The notes under the pieces are model-generated. The model searched no databases, had not been told where the DNA came from, and saw nothing but the letters and a program-made list of their open reading frames with translations. This document shows, in pieces, positions 24,542 to 34,388 of a stretch of DNA of 64,000 nucleotides. The DNA comes from an uncultured Muribaculaceae bacterium (GTDB lineage Bacteria > Bacteroidota > Bacteroidia > Bacteroidales > Muribaculaceae): assembly GCA_910578075.1 (NCBI GenBank), contig CAJTPK010000004.1:62001-126000 (forward strand), in the 5' to 3' direction. The stretch's first letter is position 1, and each line of letters starts with the position of its first letter. The position numbers were made by a program, and so were the translations under genes.

Positions 24542-25645
24542 ATGACAAATTCCAAAGAAGAAATGGATCTCGAACCCAAAGAGATGGTTGAGGTTCTCGA
24601 AAACGAATGTCCGGCTATCCGTATTGGTATAGTGGCAAACTATTCCGATGGTTATGAGACCCGTATGCTTCTGACTCCGGAGGCCTGCGGAATGCTTACA
24701 TCCGGTGGTATAAAGGTCTGCATGGAAGCCGGTTCGGGCAGCGACATCAGTTTTTCGGATGAGAAATATGCCGAATACGGTGTTAAGATCGTAACCCGCG
24801 ATGAGGCTCTGCAATCTCCTGTGGTGCTTTGCTACACTCCCCTTAAGGCAAAAGACATAAAAAAGATGCAGAAAGGGGCGGCTTTGCTCTGCATGATGGA
24901 TAATATTCTTTTTGAGGAATCCACAATAAAAGCATTGCTTGAACGCCGCATCGCCACAGGTTGTTTCGACAATATGTACAGCCATAACGATGAACCTGTT
25001 TTCGCCAATATTATCGACGAGATAGATGGCCGCGCAGCCATCATGTATGTTGAGGAGGCTCTTTCATATCTCGGTGGAGGAAAGGGTGTGCTTCTCGCAG
25101 GCGTTGCAGGTATCAATCCCTGTGAGGTTCTGCTGATCGGCATGGGCAACGACATGATAGCTGCATCAAAAGCTGCTGCGGCTGTAGGCGCGCGCGTGAC
25201 GCTGATGGATAACGACACCTCGACTTTGCAGGTTGCAAAAGATATCGTAGGTCCGCTTGTGGAGACTATAGCCGTGCATCCAAGAGTGCTTTACAACCGC
25301 GTCAAGACCGCAGATGTGATAATAATGGGAAATACCACACGTCCATTCGAATTCCCCAACAACCTCAAGGCTGCGATGAAAGAAAACGCTTATGTGCTTG
25401 ACATGAACGAGACTCATCCCTCGGTATGCGTGCCTCGCACAGTAGCCATGGCTCTTTCCAACGCACTTGTTAATTTCTTTGACGAGATGGCTATCAAGAA
25501 TGGTTTTTACGGAATGGTGGCAACTACTCCGGGAGTCCAATTCGGAATAGTTACATTTGAGGGTAAACTCGTCGACAAACTCATTGGCAGTTACCTCGGA
25601 ATGCCGAGCGTCGACATAAACGTGATGCTTTCGGCGGCAAATTAA
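24542..25645 (+). CDS. Alanine dehydrogenase / transhydrogenase-alpha family enzyme
   Basis: 367 residues from the ATG at 24542. The N-terminal domain matches AlaDh/PNT (RIGIVANYSDGYETRMLLTP, then CMEAGSGSDISFSDEKY). The NAD-binding domain has a Rossmann turn in LLIGMGNDMIAASKAAAAVGA and DMNETHPS later. Standard alanine dehydrogenase keeps a KE-x-E-RV start and GAGVVG; here both are altered, so it belongs to a divergent Bacteroidetes branch. It could interconvert alanine and pyruvate; the exact substrate is uncertain. Confidence 0.75.
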   Translation: MTNSKEEMDLEPKEMVEVLENECPAIRIGIVANYSDGYETRMLLTPEACGMLTSGGIKVCMEAGSGSDISFSDEKYAEYGVKIVTRDEALQSPVVLCYTPLKAKDIKKMQKGAALLCMMDNILFEESTIKALLERRIATGCFDNMYSHNDEPVFANIIDEIDGRAAIMYVEEALSYLGGGKGVLLAGVAGINPCEVLLIGMGNDMIAASKAAAAVGARVTLMDNDTSTLQVAKDIVGPLVETIAVHPRVLYNRVKTADVIIMGNTTRPFEFPNNLKAAMKENAYVLDMNETHPSVCVPRTVAMALSNALVNFFDEMAIKNGFYGMVATTPGVQFGIVTFEGKLVDKLIGSYLGMPSVDINVMLSAAN

Positions 25646-25667
25646 GAAGTTGTAGAGTCCACTAAAA

Positions 25668-26759
25668 ATGGTTCAAGAGAGGAAGAATCTCATCCATATC
25701 ATACCATCCAACAAATGGGGAGGGACACAGAGCTATGCCCTTGACATCTGCCGTCATTACCATGAGGCAGGGTGGCAGGTTACAGTGCTGACACGTAACG
25801 CTGTGGGCGTGGACGCCCCATTTGCCGATGCCGGGATAGAGCTTCTACATGCGCCTGTGGCAGGATTCCTCGACATTGCATCCGCCATGACCTTGGCGTC
25901 AAAACTCAAGCAGACTTCCTCCCTCACCGTCATACACACCCACCGCTACCGCGATGCCTTTACGGCTCTTCTCGCCAAGAAGCTCGCCAAGCGTCCGGAC
26001 ATCAAGGTTGTCACCACGCGCCATGCCGTAAGACGCGGGCGAAACACGCGCATCTTCAGAAAAATGTATTCTATGGTTGACGCGCATATATTTGTTTCGC
26101 GACTGGCATATGACAGCTTCCGACACTCCCTAAACGGAGAAATACAACTTCCGGAAAAGAGGGTGCATATACTTCACAATAGCCTCAACGTGCCCGACAT
26201 CATCCCTTCGGAAGAACCAGCACATGGACCGATCGTTGCATTATACCAGGGTTCGATTGTGAAAGGGAAAGGGGTTGAACATCTGATAGATGCAATGGAG
26301 CTGCTAAAAGGCAGCAAACTCCGGCTACGCATCTCCGGATTGGGAAATCCTGATTATCTTGATATCCTGCGCCGCAGGGCGATGCAACGGGATGTGATGG
26401 ATTCTATCGACTGGAATATAAAAACGGCTCCATCATCGGAAGCCTGCGCGGAAGCGCATTTCGGGGTGGTTCCATCATCCGAACGCGAGGCTTTCAGCCT
26501 TGAGAGCCTCCGCTTCATGTCAGCCGGGAGAGCACAGGTGACAACATGCAACGGCGCACAGAAGGAATACCTTGACAACGGACGCACCGCTCTGCTTGTG
26601 GAGCCATCCGACACCCAAGCCTTGGCTGACGCGATGCTTAAACTTGCCGGTGAGCGGGACTTGCGTACGGCAATAGGCACCGAGGCTTATAAAGAATACA
26701 AAAACCACCTTTCGTGGTCTCATTTTATAAACACTTTAAATAAAATCTATATAGAATGA
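25668..26759 (+). CDS. Glycosyltransferase family 4 (GT-B)
   Basis: 363 residues. The N-terminal domain opens with [20 protein letters not shown], the glycine-rich donor/acceptor loop of GT4 enzymes. The C-terminal domain starts near residue 185 ([20 protein letters not shown]), with the E-x7-E motif in [20 protein letters not shown]. It transfers a sugar from a nucleotide donor to a glycan or lipid acceptor at the inner face of the membrane. The last codon overlaps gmd by 4 bp, so GDP-fucose made by the next two genes is the likely donor or part of the same glycan (inference). Confidence 0.88.
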   Translation: MVQERKNLIHIIPSNKWGGTQSYALDICRHYHEAGWQVTVLTRNAVGVDAPFADAGIELLHAPVAGFLDIASAMTLASKLKQTSSLTVIHTHRYRDAFTALLAKKLAKRPDIKVVTTRHAVRRGRNTRIFRKMYSMVDAHIFVSRLAYDSFRHSLNGEIQLPEKRVHILHNSLNVPDIIPSEEPAHGPIVALYQGSIVKGKGVEHLIDAMELLKGSKLRLRISGLGNPDYLDILRRRAMQRDVMDSIDWNIKTAPSSEACAEAHFGVVPSSEREAFSLESLRFMSAGRAQVTTCNGAQKEYLDNGRTALLVEPSDTQALADAMLKLAGERDLRTAIGTEAYKEYKNHLSWSHFINTLNKIYIE

Positions 26760-27844
26760 AGAAAGCCCTTATCACTGGAGTAACAGGTCAGGACGGTTCC
26801 TACCTCTCCGAACTTCTTATTTCCAAAGGATATGATGTGCATGGCACGATACGACGCAGTTCAACGGATTACCGCGAGCGAATCACCCATCTGGAGGGTC
26901 ATCCAAACTTTCATCTGCATTATGCCGACATGGCTGACTCCATGAGCCTGATAAAGGTCATCATGGATGTGAAGCCCGATGAGATATACAACCTTGCAGC
27001 CCAAAGCCATGTTCAGGTATCGTTTGATGTGCCTGAATACACAGCCAACACCGATGCAACCGGAGTGCTCCGTGTGCTTGAGGCTGTGCGCCAGGCAGGT
27101 CTCGCCGATAAATGCCGCATATACCAGGCTTCCACATCGGAGCTCTATGGCAAGGTGGAGGAAGTGCCGCAGAATGAAAACACTCCTTTCCATCCCTACA
27201 GCCCATACGCTGTCGCAAAGCTTTATGGCTACTGGATCGTAAAGGAATACCGTGAGGCGTATAATATGTATTGCTGCTCCGGAATTCTCTTCAACCATGA
27301 GTCGGAACGTCGTGGCGAGACATTCGTAACCCGTAAGATTACCTTGGCTGCTGCGCGTATAGCTCAGGGAAAGCAGGACAAACTATACCTTGGCAACCTG
27401 TCATCCCTGCGCGACTGGGGATATGCTCCGGATTATGTTGAGTGCATGTGGCTGATGCTCCAGCAGGAAAAACCGGAGGATTTTGTTATAGCAACCGGCA
27501 AACAGCATTCAGTGCGCGAGTTCGCCACGCTGGCATTCGCTCGTGCCGGAATAATCCTCCGCTGGGAAGGCGAAGGTGCCGATGAGAAAGGAATCGATGT
27601 ATCCTCCGGCAAGGTGCTGGTGGAGGTATCACCGGATTTCTATCGTCCCACGGATGTGGTGAATCTATGGGGTGACCCGACAAAGGCCAAGGCTCTGTTA
27701 GGTTGGAATCCGACAAAGACAACATTCGAGGATCTTGTAAACCGCATGGTCGACTCTGACATGCAGAAAGTGGCTGTGGAACGCGCTTCAGAACATGTGC
27801 GCACAAATCTTGAGGAATATCTTGAGAAAGGAATAGTAAAATGA
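26756..27844 (+). CDS. gmd: GDP-mannose 4,6-dehydratase
   Basis: 362 residues. It begins [20 protein letters not shown], with the GxxGxxG nucleotide-binding loop. The RRSS segment after it binds the cofactor. The catalytic site is STSELYGK plus [11 protein letters not shown] (YxxxK). [17 protein letters not shown] and [14 protein letters not shown] are signatures of the enzyme. It makes GDP-4-keto-6-deoxymannose, the precursor of GDP-fucose. It overlaps both neighbours by 4 bp (ATGA). Confidence 0.97.
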   Translation: MKKALITGVTGQDGSYLSELLISKGYDVHGTIRRSSTDYRERITHLEGHPNFHLHYADMADSMSLIKVIMDVKPDEIYNLAAQSHVQVSFDVPEYTANTDATGVLRVLEAVRQAGLADKCRIYQASTSELYGKVEEVPQNENTPFHPYSPYAVAKLYGYWIVKEYREAYNMYCCSGILFNHESERRGETFVTRKITLAAARIAQGKQDKLYLGNLSSLRDWGYAPDYVECMWLMLQQEKPEDFVIATGKQHSVREFATLAFARAGIILRWEGEGADEKGIDVSSGKVLVEVSPDFYRPTDVVNLWGDPTKAKALLGWNPTKTTFEDLVNRMVDSDMQKVAVERASEHVRTNLEEYLEKGIVK

Positions 27845-28782
27845 AAAAAGATTCAAAAATATACGTTGCGGGACACCGTGGGATGGTAGGATCCGCGATA
27901 GTAAGGGAACTTGAAAGACAAGGATACCATAATATCGTGACCCGCACACATGCCGAGCTCGACCTCACTGACCAAAGGGCGGTGAATGAATTCTTTGAAA
28001 CCGAGAAACCTGAATATGTGTTTTTAGCAGCGGCAAAGGTCGGCGGTATAGAAGCCAACGACAAGGCACCCGCTGATTTCATGTATCAGAACATGATGCT
28101 GGAGATGAATGTAATCAACGCTGCATGGCGCAATGGATGCAGCAAACTCGAATTTCTCGGTTCATCGTGCATCTATCCCCGCATGGCTCCCCAGCCCATG
28201 CCCGAATCCTGCCTGCTGACATCTTCTCTTGAGAAAACAAACGAGGCGTATGCCCTCGCCAAAATCTCTGGTCTCAAATATTGTGAATATCTTAACCGTC
28301 AGTATGGCACGGATTTCATCTCCGTTATGCCTACCAATCTTTACGGTCCCAACGACAATTACCATCCCACCCATTCACATGTTTTGCCGGCACTCATCCG
28401 ACGTTTCCATGAAGCGAAGGAAAACGGTGCGGAGAGTGTGACATGCTGGGGCGATGGCTCGCCGCTGCGTGAATTCCTCTATGTCGATGACCTCGCGAAC
28501 CTGTGCGTATTCCTCATGAATAACTATTCCGGAAATGAGACAGTCAATGCAGGCAGCGGGAAAGAGTTGACAATAAAAGAGTTGACAGAGCTTGTGGCTG
28601 AGACCGTCGGATTCACAGGCAGAATCGAGTGGGATTCATCAAAACCCAATGGAACACCCCGTAAACTTCTGGATGTATCGAAAGCTACTTCACTCGGATG
28701 GACATACCGCACAGAACTCCGTGATGGCATAGCATTGGCTTATGAAGACTTTCTCAACAATCCGATGCGTGCGGAAAGATGA
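27841..28782 (+). CDS. fcl: GDP-L-fucose synthase (epimerase/reductase)
   Basis: 313 residues. [17 protein letters not shown] is the Rossmann loop, [12 protein letters not shown] the family signature, and [16 protein letters not shown] holds the YxxxK pair. [15 protein letters not shown] and [11 protein letters not shown] follow. It converts the gmd product to GDP-L-fucose with NADPH. It overlaps gmd and the following GT117 gene by 4 bp each. Confidence 0.97.
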   Translation: MKKDSKIYVAGHRGMVGSAIVRELERQGYHNIVTRTHAELDLTDQRAVNEFFETEKPEYVFLAAAKVGGIEANDKAPADFMYQNMMLEMNVINAAWRNGCSKLEFLGSSCIYPRMAPQPMPESCLLTSSLEKTNEAYALAKISGLKYCEYLNRQYGTDFISVMPTNLYGPNDNYHPTHSHVLPALIRRFHEAKENGAESVTCWGDGSPLREFLYVDDLANLCVFLMNNYSGNETVNAGSGKELTIKELTELVAETVGFTGRIEWDSSKPNGTPRKLLDVSKATSLGWTYRTELRDGIALAYEDFLNNPMRAER

Positions 28783-31700
28783 TCCATGGGGAGAGAAATA
28801 TTGATAGAATTGTGTCGTGGGGGGTGTTTTTCATCCTCCTCGTCACGTATTGGCTGACAGTTGCGCCGACGGTATCATATTGGGACTGTCCGGAATATGT
28901 GTCGGCAGCATGGAAACTGGAAGTAGGACATCCTCCTGGTAATCCCACCTGGATGCTTGTGGAGCGGGTGGTGACAATGCTCGCTCCGTCAGGACACTAT
29001 GCCGCATTGCTTGTGAATCTCTCAAGCGGGCTATTCACGGCTTTCGCGGGATTTTTCCTCGCAAAAGCTCTTTTCGCAGCTTCTGGATGGATACTCGGTG
29101 AGCTGAAACCAAAAGGGAATCCTCTGATTATCCGTTCCGTGACATCTTTGACCGGTGCGTTGGCTTTCGGATGGTGCGACTCTGCCTGGTATTCCGCAGT
29201 TGAGGCGGAAGTGTATGCCATGTCAATATTCATGACATCACTGTGCGTATGGATAATGGTGAAATGGGCTTTCTGTCATACGCAGCCGATGTCAACCCGC
29301 TATCTGATATTGCTCGCATATCTCTTCGGCTTATCTCTTGGTATCCATCAGCTGAACCTGCTGTGCATCCCGGCATTAGCCATAATATGGGGTATCAAGC
29401 GAAAGGTTAGGACATGGTGGAAAGTAGCCTCTTTGTTTGTGCTGTCGTTGGTTGTTGTGGGATGTATTCTTGCCGGTATTATGCCATCCACAATAGCGAT
29501 CGCGGCTGAAATGGAGCTGATAGCCGTCAACACATTCGGTCTCCCATTCCTGAGCGGGGTCATCGCTTATGTGACCATGCTTGGACTCAGCCTTCTGATA
29601 GCATTGGCTGTCACTTCAAGATCCGACAACCGAGGCGTGCTTGCAGCCTCGGTATTTCCGCCTGTGTTTCTCTCCGGGATATTTATATTTTCAAGCAACT
29701 TCGCGGTAGGTGCTGCAATGAGCGCCATCGCATCGCTATTGCTTGTCAGAGGACACAATTTCTCGCCTCGCCGGCTCAACATATGTATGTGGATGCTGGC
29801 GATGCTGCTCACAGGATATGCCTCTTACGCAATCATTCCCATCAGGGGAGGCATCCCGTCTCCTGCAAATTCAACAATGCCGGGGGATCCATTCTCATTC
29901 GCATCATACCAGGCAAGGGAACAATACGGAGGCGCTCCTTTGCTATATGGACACACGCCTTTCAGCAAAGAGATGCTGAAAGAGGAACATGGTTCCGGAA
30001 ACGGTTTGCCGTCATACCGCAGAGTGGTGCTCGAACCTCAGCATCCCATCGTGACAGCGAAGGAACAAGGCGCGTCTCTTTCCGATCCTTACAGAATGCT
30101 GACTCACGATGATTCGGCATTCAATAAAAAAGCCTTGGAGCAAGATGGCGATGCATATGTGGTGAGGAGCTACACAGTAAAGCCTGTGCTCACACCGGAG
30201 CTGAACATGTGGTTCCCACGCATAACGAGTCGCGATCCGGCAGACCTGCCATGTTTCGCGGACTGGACGGGTATGAAGCGAAGCAACATGACTGAAGTTG
30301 TGGTAAGCGAGGCGATTGATTCAACAGGAAACTACGTTAACAAGCTTTCTGCCGACGGATCACGACATAAGAAAAAATCATACAGACCCACATATGCCCA
30401 GTCTTTGAAAATGTTGCTTACCTATCAGACCGGATACATGTATTTCCGCTATCTTCTATGGAACTTCATGGGGCGACAAAATGATGAGCATTCCACCGGC
30501 GAGGTGGAACACGGCAATTTCATCACCGGCTTCACGGCGATCGATAATCTTATGCTCGGTGCGGAAGATGCGTTGCCTTCGAGAATAGGCAGAAACAACA
30601 AGGGGCGAAACAGCTATTTTCTGCTTCCGTTCCTACTCGGCATCGCGGGTATAGTTACTTTATGCGCTTCCGGGAAAAGGGGACACAAGGCATGCCTTGC
30701 CATTGCAATGCTATTCGTGATGACAGGTATTGCGATTGTGGTTTACCTCAATCAAGCTCCGGGAGAACCACGCGAACGGGATTATTCCTTCCTTGGCTCA
30801 TACCTTGCTTTCGCTGCATGGATTGGATTCGGAGCCTTCGGATTGCTCAGGATCGCGGGGAAATATGCCCTCGCGGCAGCCTCGATACCGCTGTTTGCCG
30901 TAGTATGGATGTGTGTTGAGAATTATGACGACCACGACCGTTCCGGAAGATACGCGGCATCAAGAATCGCATCCAATATTCTCAATTCCCTTCCGGAGGA
31001 TGCCATAATATTCGTTGACGGAGACAACGCGACATTTCCGCTCTGGTATTCCCAGGAGGTGGAAGGGATAAGGAAAGATGTGCGTGTGGTGAATCTTGCA
31101 TATCTGTCAATGCCTCAATATGCCACCGCCCAGATGAAAGACTGGGACGGCTCGAAAGGAATTGCAACCACTCTTAAAAGAAAAGATATTATCTATGGCG
31201 CTTTGCAGTTCCCGAGAATTTCAGATTCGTCCTGCGATTCTGTTGTGGATGCATCTGTCATGCTGCGGGAACTCGCAGAATCTGCCGCATCAGGTAAACC
31301 GGAATGCAATTACAGACGTATCCGCATAATGGATGGAGATAATAATTCCTTCATATTTCCCATCGGCAATATTGCCAAAGTGGAAGGTGGAAAAGGACTC
31401 GACTTCCGGAAACTGATGATACTTGATATCATTTCCACAAATGCACAAGCAGATAAGCCCCGCCCCATATATTGGCATCAATGTCTTCCGATGCGCCATT
31501 ACATCGGACTTGACAGCACCAGCTCCGCCGGACTGTTTGCCAGAAGATTCGGAAGATATTCCGCCATCGAAAGGGAAAAAGAATATACCGAAGGTCTTGA
31601 AAACCTTCTTCCTCCGAACAGGCTTGATCGCGATGTTTATCTTGATGGGGCACCGGCTAACCAGATAAGCGCGCATCGCGCCGGATTGCTTCTCGCTGCA

Positions 31701-32021
31701 AAAGATATGATACGCTCAGGCAAAATAAAAACGGCATTGAGGCTTGTCATGGCTGCGGATTCTCTTATGGGATCAGATCCCCGCACATATGCGTCGGTAA
31801 AAGATTGCGATTCCCTATTCCGCACAAAGGAAGAGATTGCAGGCGTTTTGAGTGCGCTCGCTGATACATTGACGCACAAAAGCCCTCAAAACCGGCATTT
31901 AGCTGCGCGTCTACGACATAGAGCCGCTTTTCTTTCGCGACGTGACAGCATCAACAATGCGGAATGGCAGAGATATTACCGAACTTTACCCCCACATTTA
32001 CGGTTAAAAATGTCAAGATAG
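28779..32021 (+). CDS. DUF2723 integral membrane glycosyltransferase (GT117)
   Basis: 1080 residues. About a dozen membrane spans fill the first 350 residues and return near 610-700. The conserved loop after the first span reads [20 protein letters not shown], with acidic residues placed as in GT-C enzymes, then a GNP turn. [20 protein letters not shown] and [18 protein letters not shown] (about residue 745) are other family motifs. The C-terminal part is soluble. GT-C enzymes use lipid-linked sugars on the periplasmic side. Translational coupling to fcl suggests that it acts in assembling a fucosylated glycan or in protein O-glycosylation (inference). Confidence 0.88.
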   Translation: MIHGERNIDRIVSWGVFFILLVTYWLTVAPTVSYWDCPEYVSAAWKLEVGHPPGNPTWMLVERVVTMLAPSGHYAALLVNLSSGLFTAFAGFFLAKALFAASGWILGELKPKGNPLIIRSVTSLTGALAFGWCDSAWYSAVEAEVYAMSIFMTSLCVWIMVKWAFCHTQPMSTRYLILLAYLFGLSLGIHQLNLLCIPALAIIWGIKRKVRTWWKVASLFVLSLVVVGCILAGIMPSTIAIAAEMELIAVNTFGLPFLSGVIAYVTMLGLSLLIALAVTSRSDNRGVLAASVFPPVFLSGIFIFSSNFAVGAAMSAIASLLLVRGHNFSPRRLNICMWMLAMLLTGYASYAIIPIRGGIPSPANSTMPGDPFSFASYQAREQYGGAPLLYGHTPFSKEMLKEEHGSGNGLPSYRRVVLEPQHPIVTAKEQGASLSDPYRMLTHDDSAFNKKALEQDGDAYVVRSYTVKPVLTPELNMWFPRITSRDPADLPCFADWTGMKRSNMTEVVVSEAIDSTGNYVNKLSADGSRHKKKSYRPTYAQSLKMLLTYQTGYMYFRYLLWNFMGRQNDEHSTGEVEHGNFITGFTAIDNLMLGAEDALPSRIGRNNKGRNSYFLLPFLLGIAGIVTLCASGKRGHKACLAIAMLFVMTGIAIVVYLNQAPGEPRERDYSFLGSYLAFAAWIGFGAFGLLRIAGKYALAAASIPLFAVVWMCVENYDDHDRSGRYAASRIASNILNSLPEDAIIFVDGDNATFPLWYSQEVEGIRKDVRVVNLAYLSMPQYATAQMKDWDGSKGIATTLKRKDIIYGALQFPRISDSSCDSVVDASVMLRELAESAASGKPECNYRRIRIMDGDNNSFIFPIGNIAKVEGGKGLDFRKLMILDIISTNAQADKPRPIYWHQCLPMRHYIGLDSTSSAGLFARRFGRYSAIEREKEYTEGLENLLPPNRLDRDVYLDGAPANQISAHRAGLLLAAKDMIRSGKIKTALRLVMAADSLMGSDPRTYASVKDCDSLFRTKEEIAGVLSALADTLTHKSPQNRHLAARLRHRAAFLSRRDSINNAEWQRYYRTLPPHLRLKMSR

Positions 32022-32036
32022 TTCAGTAAATTTTAT

Positions 32037-32044
32037 TAATTTTG
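32037..32044 (+). promoter_or_regulatory. -7 box (TAATTTTG) for the DUF1573 pair
   Basis: TAATTTTG is an exact TAnnTTTG match 35 bp before the first DUF1573 start codon and 16 bp after the GT117 stop. No clear -33 element is visible. Confidence 0.6.
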
Positions 32045-32078
32045 TGTATTGAGTGCATAACTCTTCAAACCAACTGAT

Positions 32079-32489
32079 ATGAAGAAATTATTACCTATAT
32101 TGCTGCTTGTTCTCTTCATAGGAATCCAGGCAGAGGGAAAGAAAAAGAATACAGAGGGAAATGCCTTGATCTCTTTCACCACCGAATCGCATGATTTCGG
32201 TATCATATCTGATGATAAGGGTGCGGTTTCAACTGAGTTTGAGTTTATCAACCAGGGTAACGCCCCTCTCGTGATCTACAGCGCGACAGCCGACTGCGGA
32301 TGCACACGTCCCGAATATCCCAAGAATCCGGTGGCTCCAGGCAAAAAAGGGAAAATTAAAGTTAATTTTATCCCACAGGGATATATGGGAAGTTTCACCA
32401 AAAACGTGAAAGTGAAGAGCAACGGCTCAAAGAAAATGAAGGTGCTTAAAATCACCGGCGTTGTCAATCCCAACCGTTCGAAGAAATAA
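32079..32489 (+). CDS. DUF1573 domain protein, short
   Basis: 136 residues with a signal peptide (KKLLPILLLVLFIGIQAEG). One Ig-like DUF1573 domain has SHDFGIISDDKGAVSTEFEF, the diagnostic SATADCGCTRPEYPKNPVAP and KIKVNFIPQGYMG. The role is unknown; these are exported proteins common in Bacteroidetes and Planctomycetes. It is followed after 5 bp by a second DUF1573 gene. Confidence 0.9.
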   Translation: MKKLLPILLLVLFIGIQAEGKKKNTEGNALISFTTESHDFGIISDDKGAVSTEFEFINQGNAPLVIYSATADCGCTRPEYPKNPVAPGKKGKIKVNFIPQGYMGSFTKNVKVKSNGSKKMKVLKITGVVNPNRSKK

Positions 32490-32494
32490 GGATA

Positions 32495-33220
32495 ATGCGT
32501 ATAAACTTACTCACAACATTATTTCTCACACTTCTCCTCTCATTCGGAGGCAGAAGCGAGATTATATGGCTTGAGAAAGAGTATGATTTCGGTTTGATGA
32601 AAGAGGAAGCCGGACCCAAGACCGGGAGCGTCAGGCTGGTGAACACCGGTCCGGATGAGATCGCAATCACAGGTGCCCGTCCGAGCTGCGGATGCACCGG
32701 AGTGGCTTATCCGGAGGATCCTATCGCACCCGGCGATACAGTTAAATTCTCTTTCACCTACAATCCACTTGGCCGTCCCGGAAGATTTGAGAAATCCATA
32801 AGGGTATATATCGGTGATTTCGACATGGCTACTCTGCGTATACGCGGTAACGTGCTCGGAACACCGGAATCCCTTTCCACCCTCTATCCTGTGGAAGCCG
32901 GACCGTTGCGTCTTTCCTCCGGATTGCTCGACGGTGGAGAAGTGGATCTCGGATCTACACGTCATTTGTTCCTGAACGGATATAACCAGACGGGCGATAC
33001 CATTCGCCCTGTATGGAAATGCGAGGATCCTTCGCTTAGCATCATGTCTTCATCCGAAGAGGTCGGTCCCGGCGATATTGTATCCTTCAGTTTCTACTTC
33101 AACTCCCGAGAACGCAAAATGCCCGGAATAGTAAGAATACCGGTCACTATATTTTCCGATAACAAAGAAGGGGCGGAATCTGCTGAAGTTATCTTCACTG
33201 TAACCGTCACTGACAAATAA
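32495..33220 (+). CDS. DUF1573 domain protein, long
   Basis: 241 residues with a signal peptide (RINLLTTLFLTLLLSFGGRS). The N-terminal DUF1573 domain has YDFGLMKEEAGPKTGSVRLV, ARPSCGCTGVAYPEDPIAP and FTYNPLGRPG. A second beta-rich domain follows (about 120-240). The two neighbours are paralogous in their first domain. Probably periplasmic or surface located; function unknown. Confidence 0.88.
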   Translation: MRINLLTTLFLTLLLSFGGRSEIIWLEKEYDFGLMKEEAGPKTGSVRLVNTGPDEIAITGARPSCGCTGVAYPEDPIAPGDTVKFSFTYNPLGRPGRFEKSIRVYIGDFDMATLRIRGNVLGTPESLSTLYPVEAGPLRLSSGLLDGGEVDLGSTRHLFLNGYNQTGDTIRPVWKCEDPSLSIMSSSEEVGPGDIVSFSFYFNSRERKMPGIVRIPVTIFSDNKEGAESAEVIFTVTVTDK

Positions 33221-33235
33221 GAGTCCATCTCATAA
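33220..33235 (+). repeat. Half-site of the agagtccg motif family
   Basis: agagtccatctcataa overlaps the final base of the DUF1573 stop and sits 10 bp before the meaB start. It matches the right-hand arm of the palindromes at 18371 and 24437, without the partner arm. Confidence 0.45.
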
Positions 33236-33245
33236 CCTACTACCC

Positions 33246-34340
33246 ATGAATCATCCCGAAAACAATTCCGAATACAAAGGCCTTCAGGTCAACTCCGGTG
33301 TAACCTCACAACCTGTGACAAATCCTTATCGACGTCCTGCACGACGCCGCCCACAGCTTTCGGCATCCGAATATGTGGAAGGCATACTTAAAGGAAATGT
33401 CAGTATTCTCGGACAGGCGGTAACTCTTGTAGAAAGCACGGCTGAGCATCATCAGGCACTTGCACAGGAAGTTATCGAGAAGTGTTTGCCATATTCAGGA
33501 GATTCACGCCGAATCGGAATCACGGGAGTGCCGGGAGCAGGCAAATCCACATCGATCGATGTTTTCGGGCTCCATGTTCTGCGACAGGGCGGTAAACTTG
33601 CCGTGCTTGCTATCGACCCCAGCTCGGAGCGTACCCGCGGCAGTATCCTTGGAGACAAGACCCGTATGGAGAAGCTGTCACAGCATCCGGATGCCTTCAT
33701 ACGTCCCAGCCCGTCAGCCGGTTCTTTGGGTGGTGTTGCCCGCAAGACCCGCGAGACCATAGTCCTCTGCGAGGCTGCCGGATATAACAATATTTTCGTA
33801 GAGACGGTAGGTGTAGGACAGAGTGAGACTGCAGTGCACTCCATGGTAGACTTCTTCCTTCTCATCCAGCTCGCAGGCACAGGCGATGAGCTTCAGGGTA
33901 TCAAACGCGGCATAATGGAGATGGCCGACGGTATTGTGATCAATAAGGCCGATGGTGATAATGTAGAGAGAGCGAACCTCGCCGCCGCACAATTCCGCAA
34001 CGCGCTGCATCTCTTTCCGCCGACACCGAGCAAATGGGTGCCGGAAGTGGTGACCTATAGCGGCTATTATGAGCTGAACATCGACAAGGTATGGGATATG
34101 ATCGACCGTTATTTCGCGTATGTGAAAGAGACAGGTTATTTTGAGCGCAAACGCAATGAGCAGGCAAAATACTGGATGTTCGAGACCATCAACGAAGAGC
34201 TACGCCACAACTTCTACCGCCAGCCGGAGATCCGCGCCCTCCTCGAGCAGAAAGAGCTCCGCGTCCTCAACAACGAACAGAGCTCCTTCACCGCCGCCCA
34301 CGACGTGCTCCACCGCTACTTCGCCCTCCTCCGCGAATAA
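33246..34340 (+). CDS. meaB: Methylmalonyl-CoA mutase-associated GTPase MeaB
   Basis: 364 residues. Walker A is GITGVPGAGKSTSIDVFG (about residue 94), then AIDPSSERTRGSILGDKTRM, FIRPSPSAGSLGGVARKTRE, ETVGVGQSE and the NKAD base-specificity motif. It is a G3E-family GTPase that guards and loads adenosylcobalamin-dependent methylmalonyl-CoA mutase, used for propionate formation in Bacteroidales. The mutase genes are not in the window. The start at 33246 fits the family length. Confidence 0.93.
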   Translation: MNHPENNSEYKGLQVNSGVTSQPVTNPYRRPARRRPQLSASEYVEGILKGNVSILGQAVTLVESTAEHHQALAQEVIEKCLPYSGDSRRIGITGVPGAGKSTSIDVFGLHVLRQGGKLAVLAIDPSSERTRGSILGDKTRMEKLSQHPDAFIRPSPSAGSLGGVARKTRETIVLCEAAGYNNIFVETVGVGQSETAVHSMVDFFLLIQLAGTGDELQGIKRGIMEMADGIVINKADGDNVERANLAAAQFRNALHLFPPTPSKWVPEVVTYSGYYELNIDKVWDMIDRYFAYVKETGYFERKRNEQAKYWMFETINEELRHNFYRQPEIRALLEQKELRVLNNEQSSFTAAHDVLHRYFALLRE

Positions 34341-34388
34341 ATCCCCCTTTTCTAAAAAAATAGGGGACACTATGGTCTGAAAGATTCT

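Noticed and set aside
34341..34375. Terminator after meaB (tcccc...gggga)
   Set aside because: The stem is only about 5 bp around an A-rich loop and lacks a T run on the plus strand, so I cannot support it.
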